From: JBMOKT01 sp049323895
GTDB lineage: Bacteria; Bacillota; Peptococcia; Peptococcales; BICA1-8
Reading direction: 5' to 3'
NCBI GenBank assembly: GCA_049323895.1
Contig: JBMOKT010000025.1
Span: 3,974-67,973 of the forward strand
Length of the DNA: 64,000 nucleotides
The notes under the pieces were generated by a model that worked only from the letters and a program-made list of their open reading frames with translations, was not told the origin of the DNA and did no database searches. Below, in pieces: positions 44,415-52,341 of the stretch. Numbering within the stretch: position 1 is the first letter of the stretch; each line of letters begins with the position of its first letter. Both the position numbers and the translations under genes were made by a program.

Positions 44415-45896
44415 TCATTGTCCGCTGTTAGCTCGACTAACACTGCGAGGGGTTTCGGACAATATGCCGTTATAATGCTGGAAGGAAAGTTTTTTACCCA
44501 TCTCTTCAGGGTTTATCCTGCGCAGTTGAATACCTTTTTCTTCAATAAGATATTCACGGATGTCTTTATCGTGGGCGCCCCCGCGCATCTTAACCACCAG
44601 CAGGGCTTTCCTCAATTCCGTGCCCAGTTCCACATAACGAAGCAGAATAATAGCATCTACTAAAAATGAAACTTTGTGGAAGGTGATGGTATTAATCCCC
44701 AGCAGTTCATCCACCTCTGTGATGAGGATGGAGGTAATGCCGTTGTTTTTAAAATAATTTATCAGAGCGTGGATGTAGTCCTTATAGAGAGCCGGATCAT
44801 CCACACATCCCTCATAATTGCTGATAGTATCAATGACTACCCTCTTAATCCCTTTTTCCCTGACCATCTTCTTGATGATACAAAAATGTTCATTAATGTC
44901 AAGTTCTACCGGAGAAGTGCAGAGGGTAAAGACTTTTTTCTGGTCCAGCAATTCCCCAAAGTCAAAGCCCAGGGTTGCGGCATTCCTTGTGATTTGCGAA
45001 GGATGTTCTTCCAGATCCACCAATAAACCGGGCTCGTCTACTGCTGCCCCTTGCATAAGAAACTGCAAGCCCAAAAGGGATTTGCCTGCCCCTGAGCCTC
45101 CGGCCAAAAGGAGTGAATTCCCCTCAATCAACCCGCCGCCCAGCATCTGGTCCAATTCCATAACGCCGAAGCCGTTTCTCTTTTGGGAACCGGGCTGAAA
45201 ATCAGGGACGGCTCTCGGAGCGGTAATCCGGGGAAATACCTCCAGCCCCTGCCCAGTAATCTTAAATGTATGGCGACCGGTAATGAAATTCTGCCCGCGG
45301 CTTTTCATCACCTGCAGGTACCTGGTAGACATGTGTCCTTTTACTTCCTGGCTTAAAACAAGAACCGAGTCTACAGCATACTCCTCAAAGCCCAAACGCT
45401 CCTTTTCCCCGGATGCTTCAGCAATTATAAATGGCGTCAGACCTTCGCGCTTGAAAGCGTTGACCATTTTATTAAATAGCTCCCGCAGCTTGACAGGTTC
45501 CTGTTCCATGCGCTGCAGGTGGGTAATGCTGTCCACCACCACACGTTTAGCACCTATTTCCTTGATCAGGTCAGTCAGGAAACTCTCTTTGGTCCCCAAC
45601 TGTTCCTGGACCAGTTGGGGTGAGGTGCACATTACCCGCAGTTTGTTCTCCCTTTCCAGTTTTTTCAGATCCCAGCCCATGTTCTGGGCATCTCGGTAAA
45701 TCAGTTGGGGAAATTCCTCAAAGCTGATAATCAGTCCCGGCTCGTTGCATTCTGCAATCCCATGGTAAAGAAACTGCAGAGCCAAGGTAGTTTTGCCGCT
45801 TCCCGGAGGGCCTTTAACCAATACACTGTTTTCCCGGGGAATTCCCCCGTGCAAAACTTCATCGAGTCCGGTAATTCCGGTTTGTATGTTTGACAC
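44415..45896 (-). CDS. KaiC-like double-domain RecA-family ATPase
   Basis: A 493-residue protein with two KaiC domains. Domain 1: TGITGLDEVLHGGIP, Walker A GPPGSGKTT, SFEEFP and VVVDSITHL. Domain 2: MELDQMLGGGLIEGN, Walker A GGSGAGKSLL, DLEEHP and VVIDTISNYEG. Both have the EE pair that carries catalytic glutamate in KaiC. No kaiA or kaiB is nearby, so this is a signalling ATPase and not evidence for a clock. It lies between a winged-helix gene and the FapA gene in a c-di-GMP operon. The GTG at 45896 is chosen after AGGAGG; the frame extends to 45914. Confidence 0.9.
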   Translation of the reverse strand: MSNIQTGITGLDEVLHGGIPRENSVLVKGPPGSGKTTLALQFLYHGIAECNEPGLIISFEEFPQLIYRDAQNMGWDLKKLERENKLRVMCTSPQLVQEQLGTKESFLTDLIKEIGAKRVVVDSITHLQRMEQEPVKLRELFNKMVNAFKREGLTPFIIAEASGEKERLGFEEYAVDSVLVLSQEVKGHMSTRYLQVMKSRGQNFITGRHTFKITGQGLEVFPRITAPRAVPDFQPGSQKRNGFGVMELDQMLGGGLIEGNSLLLAGGSGAGKSLLGLQFLMQGAAVDEPGLLVDLEEHPSQITRNAATLGFDFGELLDQKKVFTLCTSPVELDINEHFCIIKKMVREKGIKRVVIDTISNYEGCVDDPALYKDYIHALINYFKNNGITSILITEVDELLGINTITFHKVSFLVDAIILLRYVELGTELRKALLVVKMRGGAHDKDIREYLIEEKGIQLRRINPEEMGKKLSFQHYNGILSETPRSVSRANSGQ

Positions 45897-45952
45897 CAAG
45901 TTTCCTCCTAACATTCTTTAACTGAAATCCCATCATTAAATCCCTGTTTTGC

Positions 45953-46255
45953 TTAAGATGCTTTGGTTCTGCGCTGGGCATAGAATTCCGTAATGAGCTG
46001 ATGTACTTCCTCTAGCATCTGAGAATTTCCTGTCATTCTGTAGTACGAATGGCTTGTTCCCTGCTTAACCAATAATCGCATTTGGCATAGTTCTTCCATT
46101 TCACAGGTTATCTCTTTCTTATGCATTCCTACCCACATTGAGATTCCTTCCAGGTCATCTACGGTAAAAGGATTGTTATAGAAAAAGAGCAGCAATTGCA
46201 TTTTAATGCCTGACTTTTTGATGCTTTGCAAACTTTCCTGAGTTACTTGGGACAT
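45953..46255 (-). CDS. Small winged-helix-like protein
   Basis: A 100-residue protein with a helix-turn-helix/winged-helix appearance (IKMQLLLFFYNNPFTVDDLEGISMWVG, first 20 residues diagnostic, then EELCQMRLLVKQ and a YYRM wing). Its layout closely matches residues 10-95 of the GGDEF protein encoded just upstream (MDLLAFFHRNPYVIGQVEDI). It therefore seems to be a stand-alone copy of that module and could bind DNA or a shared partner. Confidence 0.72.
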   Translation of the reverse strand: MSQVTQESLQSIKKSGIKMQLLLFFYNNPFTVDDLEGISMWVGMHKKEITCEMEELCQMRLLVKQGTSHSYYRMTGNSQMLEEVHQLITEFYAQRRTKAS

Positions 46256-46294
46256 AGGAGACCCCCCTCGTTTTCTATAAATTTCTTTAAGTTC

Positions 46295-47647
46295 TTACCC
46301 ACAACACCTGTTCCTCCCCGATTCTTTGGCCCGGTAGAGAGCCAGGTCAGCCTGTTTTACCAGCTCTTCCATGGACCCCGCCTGCTCGGGATAATTGCTG
46401 ACCCCGATACTGATGGTCACCTGGGGCTTCTTTCTTTTTTGAGTAAACTTGTCCTCTACCGCCTGGCGAAGGCGTTCCGCCGCTAATAAGGCTCCCTTTA
46501 TGTCAACATCAGGCAGCAGGACTGCAAATTCTTCTCCCCCAAAGCGGCAAATCACATCAGTTTCCCGCAGTTCTTTTTTAAAAACAGCGGCAACCTGCTG
46601 CAAGTGCCTGTTTCCTTCCTGGTGCCCGAGAACATCATTTACCTTCTTAAAATGATCCAGATCTATCATCAGCAGGCTGAGGGTACCTGTGCGGCGTTTG
46701 ACCCGTGCTGTTTCTTCCTGCAGTCTTTTCTGGAAAAACCGGTAGTTATATAAACCTGTCAGTTCATCAACAAGTGCTAATTTTTGATAATGCTGAAGCA
46801 TTGTCCTGTTCTTTAGATGCTGTATGGCTTGCTGACCTAGCTTTATCAGGATATCCAGCCGGTAATCCTGTAAAATTTCCGGGGAAGGATTGACAATCGC
46901 TAACAGACCTATAATTGATTTATCCTGGGTAAGACCCACCAATACGGCTCTGTTTATTTCCTCTTCCGCGTCCATTCTCATCCAGGGATATTCATGGCTC
47001 TCTAATAATACCGGTCTGGTTAAATCCACCATCAGAGATAAACCTTTTTCCGCCAGTATAAGGGCAGTACTTCTTTTAATTCCTTTAGTAACACAGCAGG
47101 GATGGTTCTCGCCCGCAAAAATAGCAATAGCTACTTTTTTCTCCCCGGTTATCCAGGTAGCTGCATCCCCTAGAAGATCCAGCTCTGTATACAAAACTGA
47201 GTCGTCCGGTCGAAACTGTTCCAGCCAATTATTATGCACCGCCGCCTCAGCAAAACTTGATGAATCTTCTTTGACCACAGCTGCTTCTCCCTGTTGTGAC
47301 TGATAGCTATCATTTCTGGGGTCGGATATAGTTGTCCGGTAAACATCAATCTCTTCATTGGCGGCAGTGAAATAGAAATCCATAAAAGCACTGACCAGCG
47401 GGAGGGTCGTTTCACTTGGCGCCAGCGTATAGCTGATGCCAGAAAGACCGGTTTTTTTCTTTAAAATCCTGCTTTGCACCAAATCCTCTAAGTCATCAGT
47501 CAGTTCTTCTATATTTACACCCAAACAGGTGGCAATATCTTCAACTTGACCGATAACATAGGGATTGCGATGAAAAAAAGCCAGCAAATCCATTTTTAAT
47601 AGAGAATCAAGGTTATTCTCAACAAAAACTCGGAGTTTTTCCTGCAC
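46295..47647 (-). CDS. Diguanylate cyclase with N-terminal winged-helix and GAF-like region
   Basis: A 450-residue protein. Residues 1-95 form a winged-helix-like module, about 130-275 look like a GAF-type sensor, and 285-450 are a GGDEF domain. The active site is RFGGEEF, with an inhibitory-site RETD five residues upstream, and LALYRAKESGRN follows. It should make c-di-GMP with product inhibition. It lies 11 bp after the HD-GYP gene in the riboswitch-controlled operon, so synthesis and breakdown are encoded together. Confidence 0.92.
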   Translation of the reverse strand: MQEKLRVFVENNLDSLLKMDLLAFFHRNPYVIGQVEDIATCLGVNIEELTDDLEDLVQSRILKKKTGLSGISYTLAPSETTLPLVSAFMDFYFTAANEEIDVYRTTISDPRNDSYQSQQGEAAVVKEDSSSFAEAAVHNNWLEQFRPDDSVLYTELDLLGDAATWITGEKKVAIAIFAGENHPCCVTKGIKRSTALILAEKGLSLMVDLTRPVLLESHEYPWMRMDAEEEINRAVLVGLTQDKSIIGLLAIVNPSPEILQDYRLDILIKLGQQAIQHLKNRTMLQHYQKLALVDELTGLYNYRFFQKRLQEETARVKRRTGTLSLLMIDLDHFKKVNDVLGHQEGNRHLQQVAAVFKKELRETDVICRFGGEEFAVLLPDVDIKGALLAAERLRQAVEDKFTQKRKKPQVTISIGVSNYPEQAGSMEELVKQADLALYRAKESGRNRCCG

Positions 47648-47657
47648 ATTGGCCTCC

Positions 47658-48782
47658 TCAAATATTTATTTCTTCCGGATATTCTTCTTTTAAGGCATCC
47701 AGAAATGCAGCGACTGTTTCCAGGTCAAACTGGCTCCCTGCATTTTGCCTTATTTCCCACACCGCCCTGCCAACCGAATATTCCCGCCGGTATGGACGAT
47801 TGGCAGTCATGGCCTCAAAGGCATCTGCCACCGCAATAATTCTTGCTCCCAAGGGAATTTCGCTACCCTTAAGTCCGCGGGGATAGCCTTTGCCATCGTA
47901 GCGTTCATGATGGTGCAGGACTAAGGGTACAATTAAACTTAACGGACCTTCTTGTCCCAGTATCCTGGCACCGATTTCCGGATGCTCACAAATCATGGCA
48001 TATTCCTTTTGGGTCAGTTGTCCAGGTTTTTGCAGGATGTCATCCCTGATGCCGATTTTACCGATATCATGCAGCAGTGCGCCCCGGCGCAGGTTTTCGA
48101 TATCTTCCTGGGGAAGACCCATATGTACTCCGGTCAGTACCGCATACCTGGTTACCCGCATGGAATGCATCCTGGTGTAGTTATCCTTAACATCGATAGC
48201 CATGGCTAAACTCTTGAGGAAGTTGAGACCAAGACCGGAAATTTCGTTGTTTAGTCTGGCATTTTCCATAGATAACATAAGGTATTGGGTCAGGGCAGAG
48301 GCTGTTTTTATCTCGTTGGCGGTAAAATCCCGTTGACCTCCGGCACTGCCGAGGGCAATAACTCCATAAGGTTGATATCCGATTGAAAGGGGTATATATA
48401 AAAGTGCGTCTGGCTCCTCCGCAGACCGGCTGGATAATGTTTTTCGCGAACTCTGGTTAAGTACAAAGACCTCTCTGTTTTTCAGGACTTGCCCTGCAAT
48501 TCCCTGACCCAAATTCAAACGGCATTTTTTCACTTTAGCAGTTTTCAGTCCTTTAGATGCTTTGATGGTGAGTTCCCCTGTGATGTGTTCCAAAACCATT
48601 ACGTATGCTTGCTCAACTTGCAATAGCTCAGTCAGCAGATCAAGAAAGCGTTCCAGCAAACCTTCCTGGGATAAGGGGATCTGTGATAGTTCGGATAGTT
48701 TTTGGAGTACGGCAAAATAATTGCGGATTACTTTACTGGAATTTTCCTGCTCAGTTTGGAAATTATCTGATTCTGGCTGCAT
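47658..48782 (-). CDS. GAF-HD-GYP c-di-GMP phosphodiesterase
   Basis: A 374-residue protein. A GAF domain (about 20-165; LNLGQGIAGQVLKNRE) precedes an HD-GYP domain with HDIGKIGI, EHPEIGARIL, HHHERYDGKGYPRGLKG and DAFEAMTANRPYR, all catalytic motifs intact. It degrades c-di-GMP. It is the first gene after a c-di-GMP-I riboswitch and terminator, so its own substrate should set expression of the whole operon. Confidence 0.93.
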   Translation of the reverse strand: MQPESDNFQTEQENSSKVIRNYFAVLQKLSELSQIPLSQEGLLERFLDLLTELLQVEQAYVMVLEHITGELTIKASKGLKTAKVKKCRLNLGQGIAGQVLKNREVFVLNQSSRKTLSSRSAEEPDALLYIPLSIGYQPYGVIALGSAGGQRDFTANEIKTASALTQYLMLSMENARLNNEISGLGLNFLKSLAMAIDVKDNYTRMHSMRVTRYAVLTGVHMGLPQEDIENLRRGALLHDIGKIGIRDDILQKPGQLTQKEYAMICEHPEIGARILGQEGPLSLIVPLVLHHHERYDGKGYPRGLKGSEIPLGARIIAVADAFEAMTANRPYRREYSVGRAVWEIRQNAGSQFDLETVAAFLDALKEEYPEEINI

Positions 48783-48848
48783 ATAAAACCCCCGTATTCT
48801 AAGTTTTAAAAAATTAAAACTGCATCCTGCTCAGACTGGGGAAATATG

Positions 48849-48896
48849 CAAAAAAACCCCTTTACCGAAGAAATGTTATCGTCAGTGATCAGGGTC
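48849..48896 (-). terminator. Expression-platform terminator of riboswitch 1
   Basis: On the minus strand ACCCT and ACTGA pair with TCGGT and AGGGGT, then seven T follow. It lies directly 3' of the c-di-GMP aptamer and 67 bp before the HD-GYP start. Confidence 0.8.
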
Positions 48897-48900
48897 ATAT

Positions 48901-48995
48901 ACAGTCTCTCCGGCAGCCTGGCAGTCTTGGCAATCCCTGCTTTAGACCCATGGCTTTGCGTCACACCCTTTCGGGTGCTTTGCCCTTTAACAGAA
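48901..48995 (-). ncRNA. c-di-GMP-I (GEMM) riboswitch 1
   Basis: The minus strand reads GGCAAAGC, a GAAA tetraloop hairpin (ACCCGAAAGGGT), then GTGACGCAAAGCCATGGGTC, CTAAAGC, and a second stem ending in GCCAGGCTGCCGG. These are the conserved core and tetraloop-receptor elements of the c-di-GMP-I aptamer. A terminator and the operon of c-di-GMP enzymes follow on the same strand. Confidence 0.93.
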
Positions 48996-49307
48996 TATCA
49001 AATTGTCACTATTCAGGATTTAAAGCATATAAGTGTTTTTTTCGATATTTTTAGATTTTTTCCTGCTTTTTCAGACATTTTTCACTAATATTTGGTAATA
49101 AAATTTTTTAATTCTAATCTCTCTTTGAAATAAATATCTGTAACAAAAACACTATTGTCTAAAAACTGTCGTATATTGTCAAACTAGTATTAATTTTTAT
49201 TGTAACACTATAGGTATAGTTGTTCAAGATATTTTTGGACTTACAGTCACTAAGATGTCCTGGTATCTACTTGTACAATAGTACTGTTAAAGGGGGAGGT
49301 GACATAA

Positions 49308-49649
49308 ATGTCAAATATTCGACAAATAGTGGGCCAAAATATCAGGCTTTTCAGACAAACTCAGGGGTTCACACAGGAATTGCTGGCTGAAAAACTGGAC
49401 ATCAGTGGTTCTTACATAGGCTACCTGGAAAGGGGTGCCAAAAGCCCTTCACTCGAATTGCTTGCGAAAATAGCTGATGTGCTCCAAGTTGAGCCGGAAG
49501 TTTTATTAACATCACCGAAAGGGGAAAAAAACCAAGAGCTGAAAAAACTTCTCAGCCTGCTTTCTGACAAGAAACCGGAGGAGATAATATTTATCAATGA
49601 GGTAGCAACTGCTTATTTTAAATCGTTAGATAAAAAAACGGTAAAATAA
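49308..49649 (+). CDS. XRE-family HTH regulator (copy 1)
   Basis: A 113-residue protein. Residues 5-63 are a lambda-repressor-type helix-turn-helix (NIRLFRQTQGFTQELLAEKL, ISGSYIGYLERGAKSPSLEL). The C-terminal tail ends KKPEEIIFINEVATAYFKS, as in SinR-like oligomerisation helices. It is divergent from riboswitch 1 and its operon. A close paralogue at 51458 sits beside riboswitch 2. GGGGGAGGTG precedes the ATG. Confidence 0.9.
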   Translation: MSNIRQIVGQNIRLFRQTQGFTQELLAEKLDISGSYIGYLERGAKSPSLELLAKIADVLQVEPEVLLTSPKGEKNQELKKLLSLLSDKKPEEIIFINEVATAYFKSLDKKTVK

Positions 49650-49710
49650 TTACAGTTTCCGTACTTACTGAAACAGTCCTTAAATATTTTGCAATTATGA
49701 TGTTATACAG

Positions 49711-49752
49711 AAAAACACCCATGCAACAGTCAAAAAAGCGTTGGGGTGTTTT
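49711..49752. terminator. Bidirectional terminator
   Basis: AAAAACACCC pairs with GGGTGTTTT, with an inner CAAC/GTTG stem. It follows the XRE gene on the plus strand and the HD-GYP relic on the minus strand; T-rich tracts occur on both sides. Confidence 0.75.
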
Positions 49753-49807
49753 GGTATGGCTTAATTTAACTATATCACTCATTACAAGTAGCTTTCGCCT
49801 AAGAAAA

Positions 49808-50493
49808 TTATTTTTGGATCTGTATCAGCAGCAGAGGATGGTGCAGGTCATCAAACACATCTGCTAAACATTTCAGCCATTGGCTTTCCCAGACCATTAC
49901 GCTGGATACCTTCTCACTACAACTGTCACCAATTGGCCAGAACTGAGATTGTTTTAGATTTTGCACTAAACCCGGGGAAAACTGGCTGCCACAGCAATTC
50001 TGGATTTCCGAAAAAACTTCTAATGGAGAAAGAACTGCACGGTAAGTACGGTTACTGATCATGGCATCCATAGCATCCGCCAAGGAGATAATTTGGGCAA
50101 GAAAAGGTATGTTTTCCCCGGTCAACCCAAGGTACCCATTACCATCCCAGTATTCATGGTGGTAAAGGACTATCTCCTGCAGTTCTTTGGGAAAACCCTC
50201 TTTCTCTAATATTTGCGCTCCTATCACCGTATGCAATTTGATTATTTCCTTTTCCTCTTTGGTTAAGGTGCCTTGCTTATACAATACAGATTTGGCTATA
50301 GAGGTTTTGCCTAAATCGTGAAGAATGGCACCATGGGTCAGCAGCTCCATTTGTTCGTGTATTTCTAATGAAACAGCAATCTGCAATGCAATATTGCAAC
50401 TCCCAGTCTATGCACAAACAAAGCGGGATCATACCGGAAAATATCTTTAATCAAGCCGTTGAATGCTGTGGTATCAATCAGATTTATACCCTC
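49808..50493 (-). pseudogene. Frameshifted HD-GYP phosphodiesterase
   Basis: A C-terminal frame of 192 residues keeps HDLGKTSI, HTVIGAQILEKEG, HHEYWDGNGYLGLTGE and DAMDAMISNRTYR. The missing N-terminal part is found in another frame just upstream (LIDTTAFNGLIKDIFRYDPA, LFVHRLGVAI) and is preceded by a stop codon at 50494-50496, so the sensor part and a proper start are lost. The N-terminal domain-containing version of this gene begins the intact module at 48782. It may produce a short HD-GYP domain from a TTG at 50386, but no good binding site is seen. Confidence 0.7.
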
Positions 50494-50614
50494 TTAAAAT
50501 GCCTGATGTGCCGCTAAATCACCTCCATATATGTAAATCCGGAACAGCCTTCTTTATAACAGGCTGATTTGGCATTACTATCATAATCCAGCCTTACTAA
50601 CAGGCTTGTTCTAA

Positions 50615-50890
50615 TCAAGGCATAAGTATTTGTTTTAGTTTTTTTCCTGGGACAAAAACCGGCACTTCTTTTGCCAAAATCTCTATCAGTTCTCCCGTCA
50701 TAGGGTTCCTTCCAGCCCTGGCAGCCCGGCTCCGAACCTTAAAGGTGCCAAAGCCTACAAGCCGTATTTCATTTCTTTCTTTCATAGCTTCCGATATGAC
50801 CTCTGTAAATGCATTGATAATTCTGGTTGTATCCTTTTGAGTCATACCCGTTTTTTCTGCCACGGCAGCCACTAAATCGCTCTTGTTCAT
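50615..50890 (-). CDS. HU-family DNA-binding protein
   Basis: A 91-residue HU/IHF protein: MNKSDLVAAVAEKTGMTQKD, VRLVGFGTF-like LVGFGTFKVRSRAARAGRNP and a C-terminal PGKKLKQ. It bends DNA and is normally a dimer. The start overlaps the stop of a Spo0E-like relic (ATGA), and GGAGG lies upstream. It is downstream of riboswitch 2, which may control it. Confidence 0.95.
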   Translation of the reverse strand: MNKSDLVAAVAEKTGMTQKDTTRIINAFTEVISEAMKERNEIRLVGFGTFKVRSRAARAGRNPMTGELIEILAKEVPVFVPGKKLKQILMP

Positions 50891-51049
50891 CCTTTAAATT
50901 CCTCCATTTTGTTTATTTTAGAAATTAATTTCACTACCAAATCTACCTCTTCCTGAAGCAATTTAATATTTTTACTATTAAAGACTGACTTTGAGAATGA
51001 TCTTTTGTATTTCGGATAGTTTCTTCACTACCACCTCTGTATCACCCAC
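50887..51049 (-). pseudogene. Possible Spo0E-like small ORF with a frameshift
   Basis: Upstream of HU one frame reads VVVKKLSEIQKIILK. After one extra base, near 50995, the next frame reads NSKNIKLLQEEVDLVVKLIS and ends MEEFKG at a TGA that overlaps the HU ATG. The combined helix-loop-helix pattern resembles Spo0E-like aspartyl-phosphate phosphatases (S-x-x-LD type helix), though the key motif is degenerate. The coupling to HU suggests it was once translated. It could also be a chance open stretch. Confidence 0.3.
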
Positions 51050-51090
51050 CTTAAGAAAAAATAACCATGGGAGATCAATAAATATAATAA

Positions 51091-51135
51091 TAAATAAAAA
51101 CCCTTTACCAGAGATACTTAGTCCCGGTTAGGGTC
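51091..51135 (-). terminator. Expression-platform terminator of riboswitch 2
   Basis: On the minus strand ACCCT...ACC pairs with TGGT...AGGGT, followed by TTTTTATTTATT. It lies directly 3' of the second c-di-GMP aptamer, as in riboswitch 1. Confidence 0.72.
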
Positions 51136-51140
51136 TGTTT

Positions 51141-51235
51141 GAAGTCCTCCGGCAACCTGGCGATCGTGGCAGTGCATTTCCCGCTTTAGACCCATGGCTT
51201 TGCGTCACACCCTTTCGAATGCTTTGCCTTTTTCT
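51141..51235 (-). ncRNA. c-di-GMP-I (GEMM) riboswitch 2
   Basis: The minus strand has AGGCAAAGC, a GAAA hairpin (TTCGAAAGGGT), the same GTGACGCAAAGCCATGGGTC core and CTAAAGC as riboswitch 1, then GCCAGGTTGCCGGAGG. The first intact gene downstream is HU (start 50890), followed by a broken HD-GYP gene. There is about 200 nt between terminator and HU. Confidence 0.92.
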
Positions 51236-51457
51236 TAAATTTTCATAAATACGAGTTTTTTTATTAAGTACAAGATTAATCCACTGGTAATATTGTCATA
51301 TTATGTCACAAATTTTCTTTTAATGTATTTTAACACTATTTACCATCCAATTCAATAGTTTTTTGGACCTGTAGTTTGGTAGAGTACTCACATTTTGGAC
51401 CTTCAGTTAATGGCAATTGTTCAATCTCCCTTTATAATAAAAGTGGAGGTGACAGAA

Positions 51458-51799
51458 ATGCTAAAAATTCGACAAATAGTAGGACAAAATATTCGCACCC
51501 TTCGTCTAAAAAGCAATATTACCCAAGTAGAACTAGCTAAACTTGTCGGTGTAAGTGGTTCATATATAGGTTATCTGGAAAGAGGCAAAAAAAATCCCTC
51601 GTTAGATTTGTTGACCAAAATCGCTGAAGGCCTAAATGTCAGTCCTGATATGTTGCTGATCTCCCCTGATGATAAAAAAAATCTTGAGATTAACAAACTT
51701 AAGACTATTTTATCAGATAAGGGATCAGCAGCAATACAATTTATTAATGAAGTGGTTCTGGCGTATTTTAAATCTTTAGATAGGAAGGACTCTAAATAA
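51458..51799 (+). CDS. XRE-family HTH regulator (copy 2)
   Basis: A 113-residue paralogue of the protein at 49308 (shared IRQIVGQNIR, SGSYIGYLERG, FINEV and AYFKSLD). The ATG at 51458 follows GGAGGTG; the longer frame to 51395 has no site. It is divergent from riboswitch 2. Two copies of a TTTTGGAC motif lie in the 100 bp upstream, and one lies before copy 1. Confidence 0.9.
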   Translation: MLKIRQIVGQNIRTLRLKSNITQVELAKLVGVSGSYIGYLERGKKNPSLDLLTKIAEGLNVSPDMLLISPDDKKNLEINKLKTILSDKGSAAIQFINEVVLAYFKSLDRKDSK

Positions 51800-51828
51800 A
51801 GAAAGCGCAATACATGCTTTCTTTATTT
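51794..51828 (+). terminator. Terminator after XRE copy 2
   Basis: A perfect 13-bp stem AAATAAAGAAAGC/GCTTTCTTTATTT with a 9-nt loop. It begins within the stop codon region and is followed by GTATCTTATT. Confidence 0.7.
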
Positions 51829-52143
51829 GTATCTTATTGGTTAGAACTGAGGTGGCGTTTTTTCCGTCTAAACAAAAAACTCTGATTACATGGCCATTAT
51901 GGTTTTCTATATCAAAATTTTCATATTAACAGCACGCACTGAAATTGATGACCGAGTAAAATGCCTTGACTTAGTAGCATTAATCAAACCTTATTTCTGG
52001 TGTTAGTCTGGTGTTAACGCTCAATGGTGCTGCCTCCAGCATATTTCAAAAAGTGGCAGTAACTTGAACCAAATCAAGTATCTTTTACTCGGGAAAGTTT
52101 AGACAATGCAATTCAGCTTGCACCAGCATCTAATTTGGAATTG
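51829..52143. other. Non-coding spacer without recognised features
   Basis: About 315 bp between the XRE terminator and a small ORF. No reading frame with a ribosome binding site, repeat or RNA motif was recognised. Confidence 0.5.
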
Positions 52144-52257
52144 TCAAGAAAATTCATCATACTCCCAAGACATAGGCTCAATTACTTTTTTAATTACACA
52201 ATCCCTGGGCTGAAAATCATCGGTCTTTCTTTCAAAGACAGCTTTGGTTTTTAACAC
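52144..52257 (-). CDS. Small hypothetical protein (37 residues)
   Basis: A GTG at 52257 follows a near-perfect AAAGGAGGT site with 8-nt spacing. The product (MLKTKAVFERKTDDFQPRDC then 17 residues) is charged and soluble, with one cysteine and acidic C-terminal residues. It starts 34 bp downstream of the cyd-side terminator hairpin. The binding site is the main support; no family was recognised. Confidence 0.4.
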   Translation of the reverse strand: MLKTKAVFERKTDDFQPRDCVIKKVIEPMSWEYDEFS

Positions 52258-52290
52258 TTTTCCTTACCTCCTTTTGGCTTTTTGTGAAAC

Positions 52291-52318
52291 AAAAAAAGCC
52301 ATCTCTTTCGAGATGACT
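52291..52318 (-). terminator. Terminator of the cyd operon
   Basis: On the minus strand AGTCATCTC, loop GAAA, GAGATGGCT (one G-U pair), then seven T. It lies 220 bp after the cydC stop and 24 bp after the small frame ending at 52342. Confidence 0.88.
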
Positions 52319-52341
52319 CTGTTTCCGTATTATTCTGTAAG

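Noticed and set aside
44415..45896. KaiC homologue as evidence of a circadian clock
   Set aside because: No kaiA or kaiB is present and KaiC-like double ATPases are common outside clocks.
48905..51230. Two similar blocks at 48905-48990 and 51145-51230 considered as a dispersed repeat or the start of a CRISPR-like array
   Set aside because: Only two copies 2.2 kb apart, and both match the c-di-GMP-I aptamer core on the minus strand followed by terminators.
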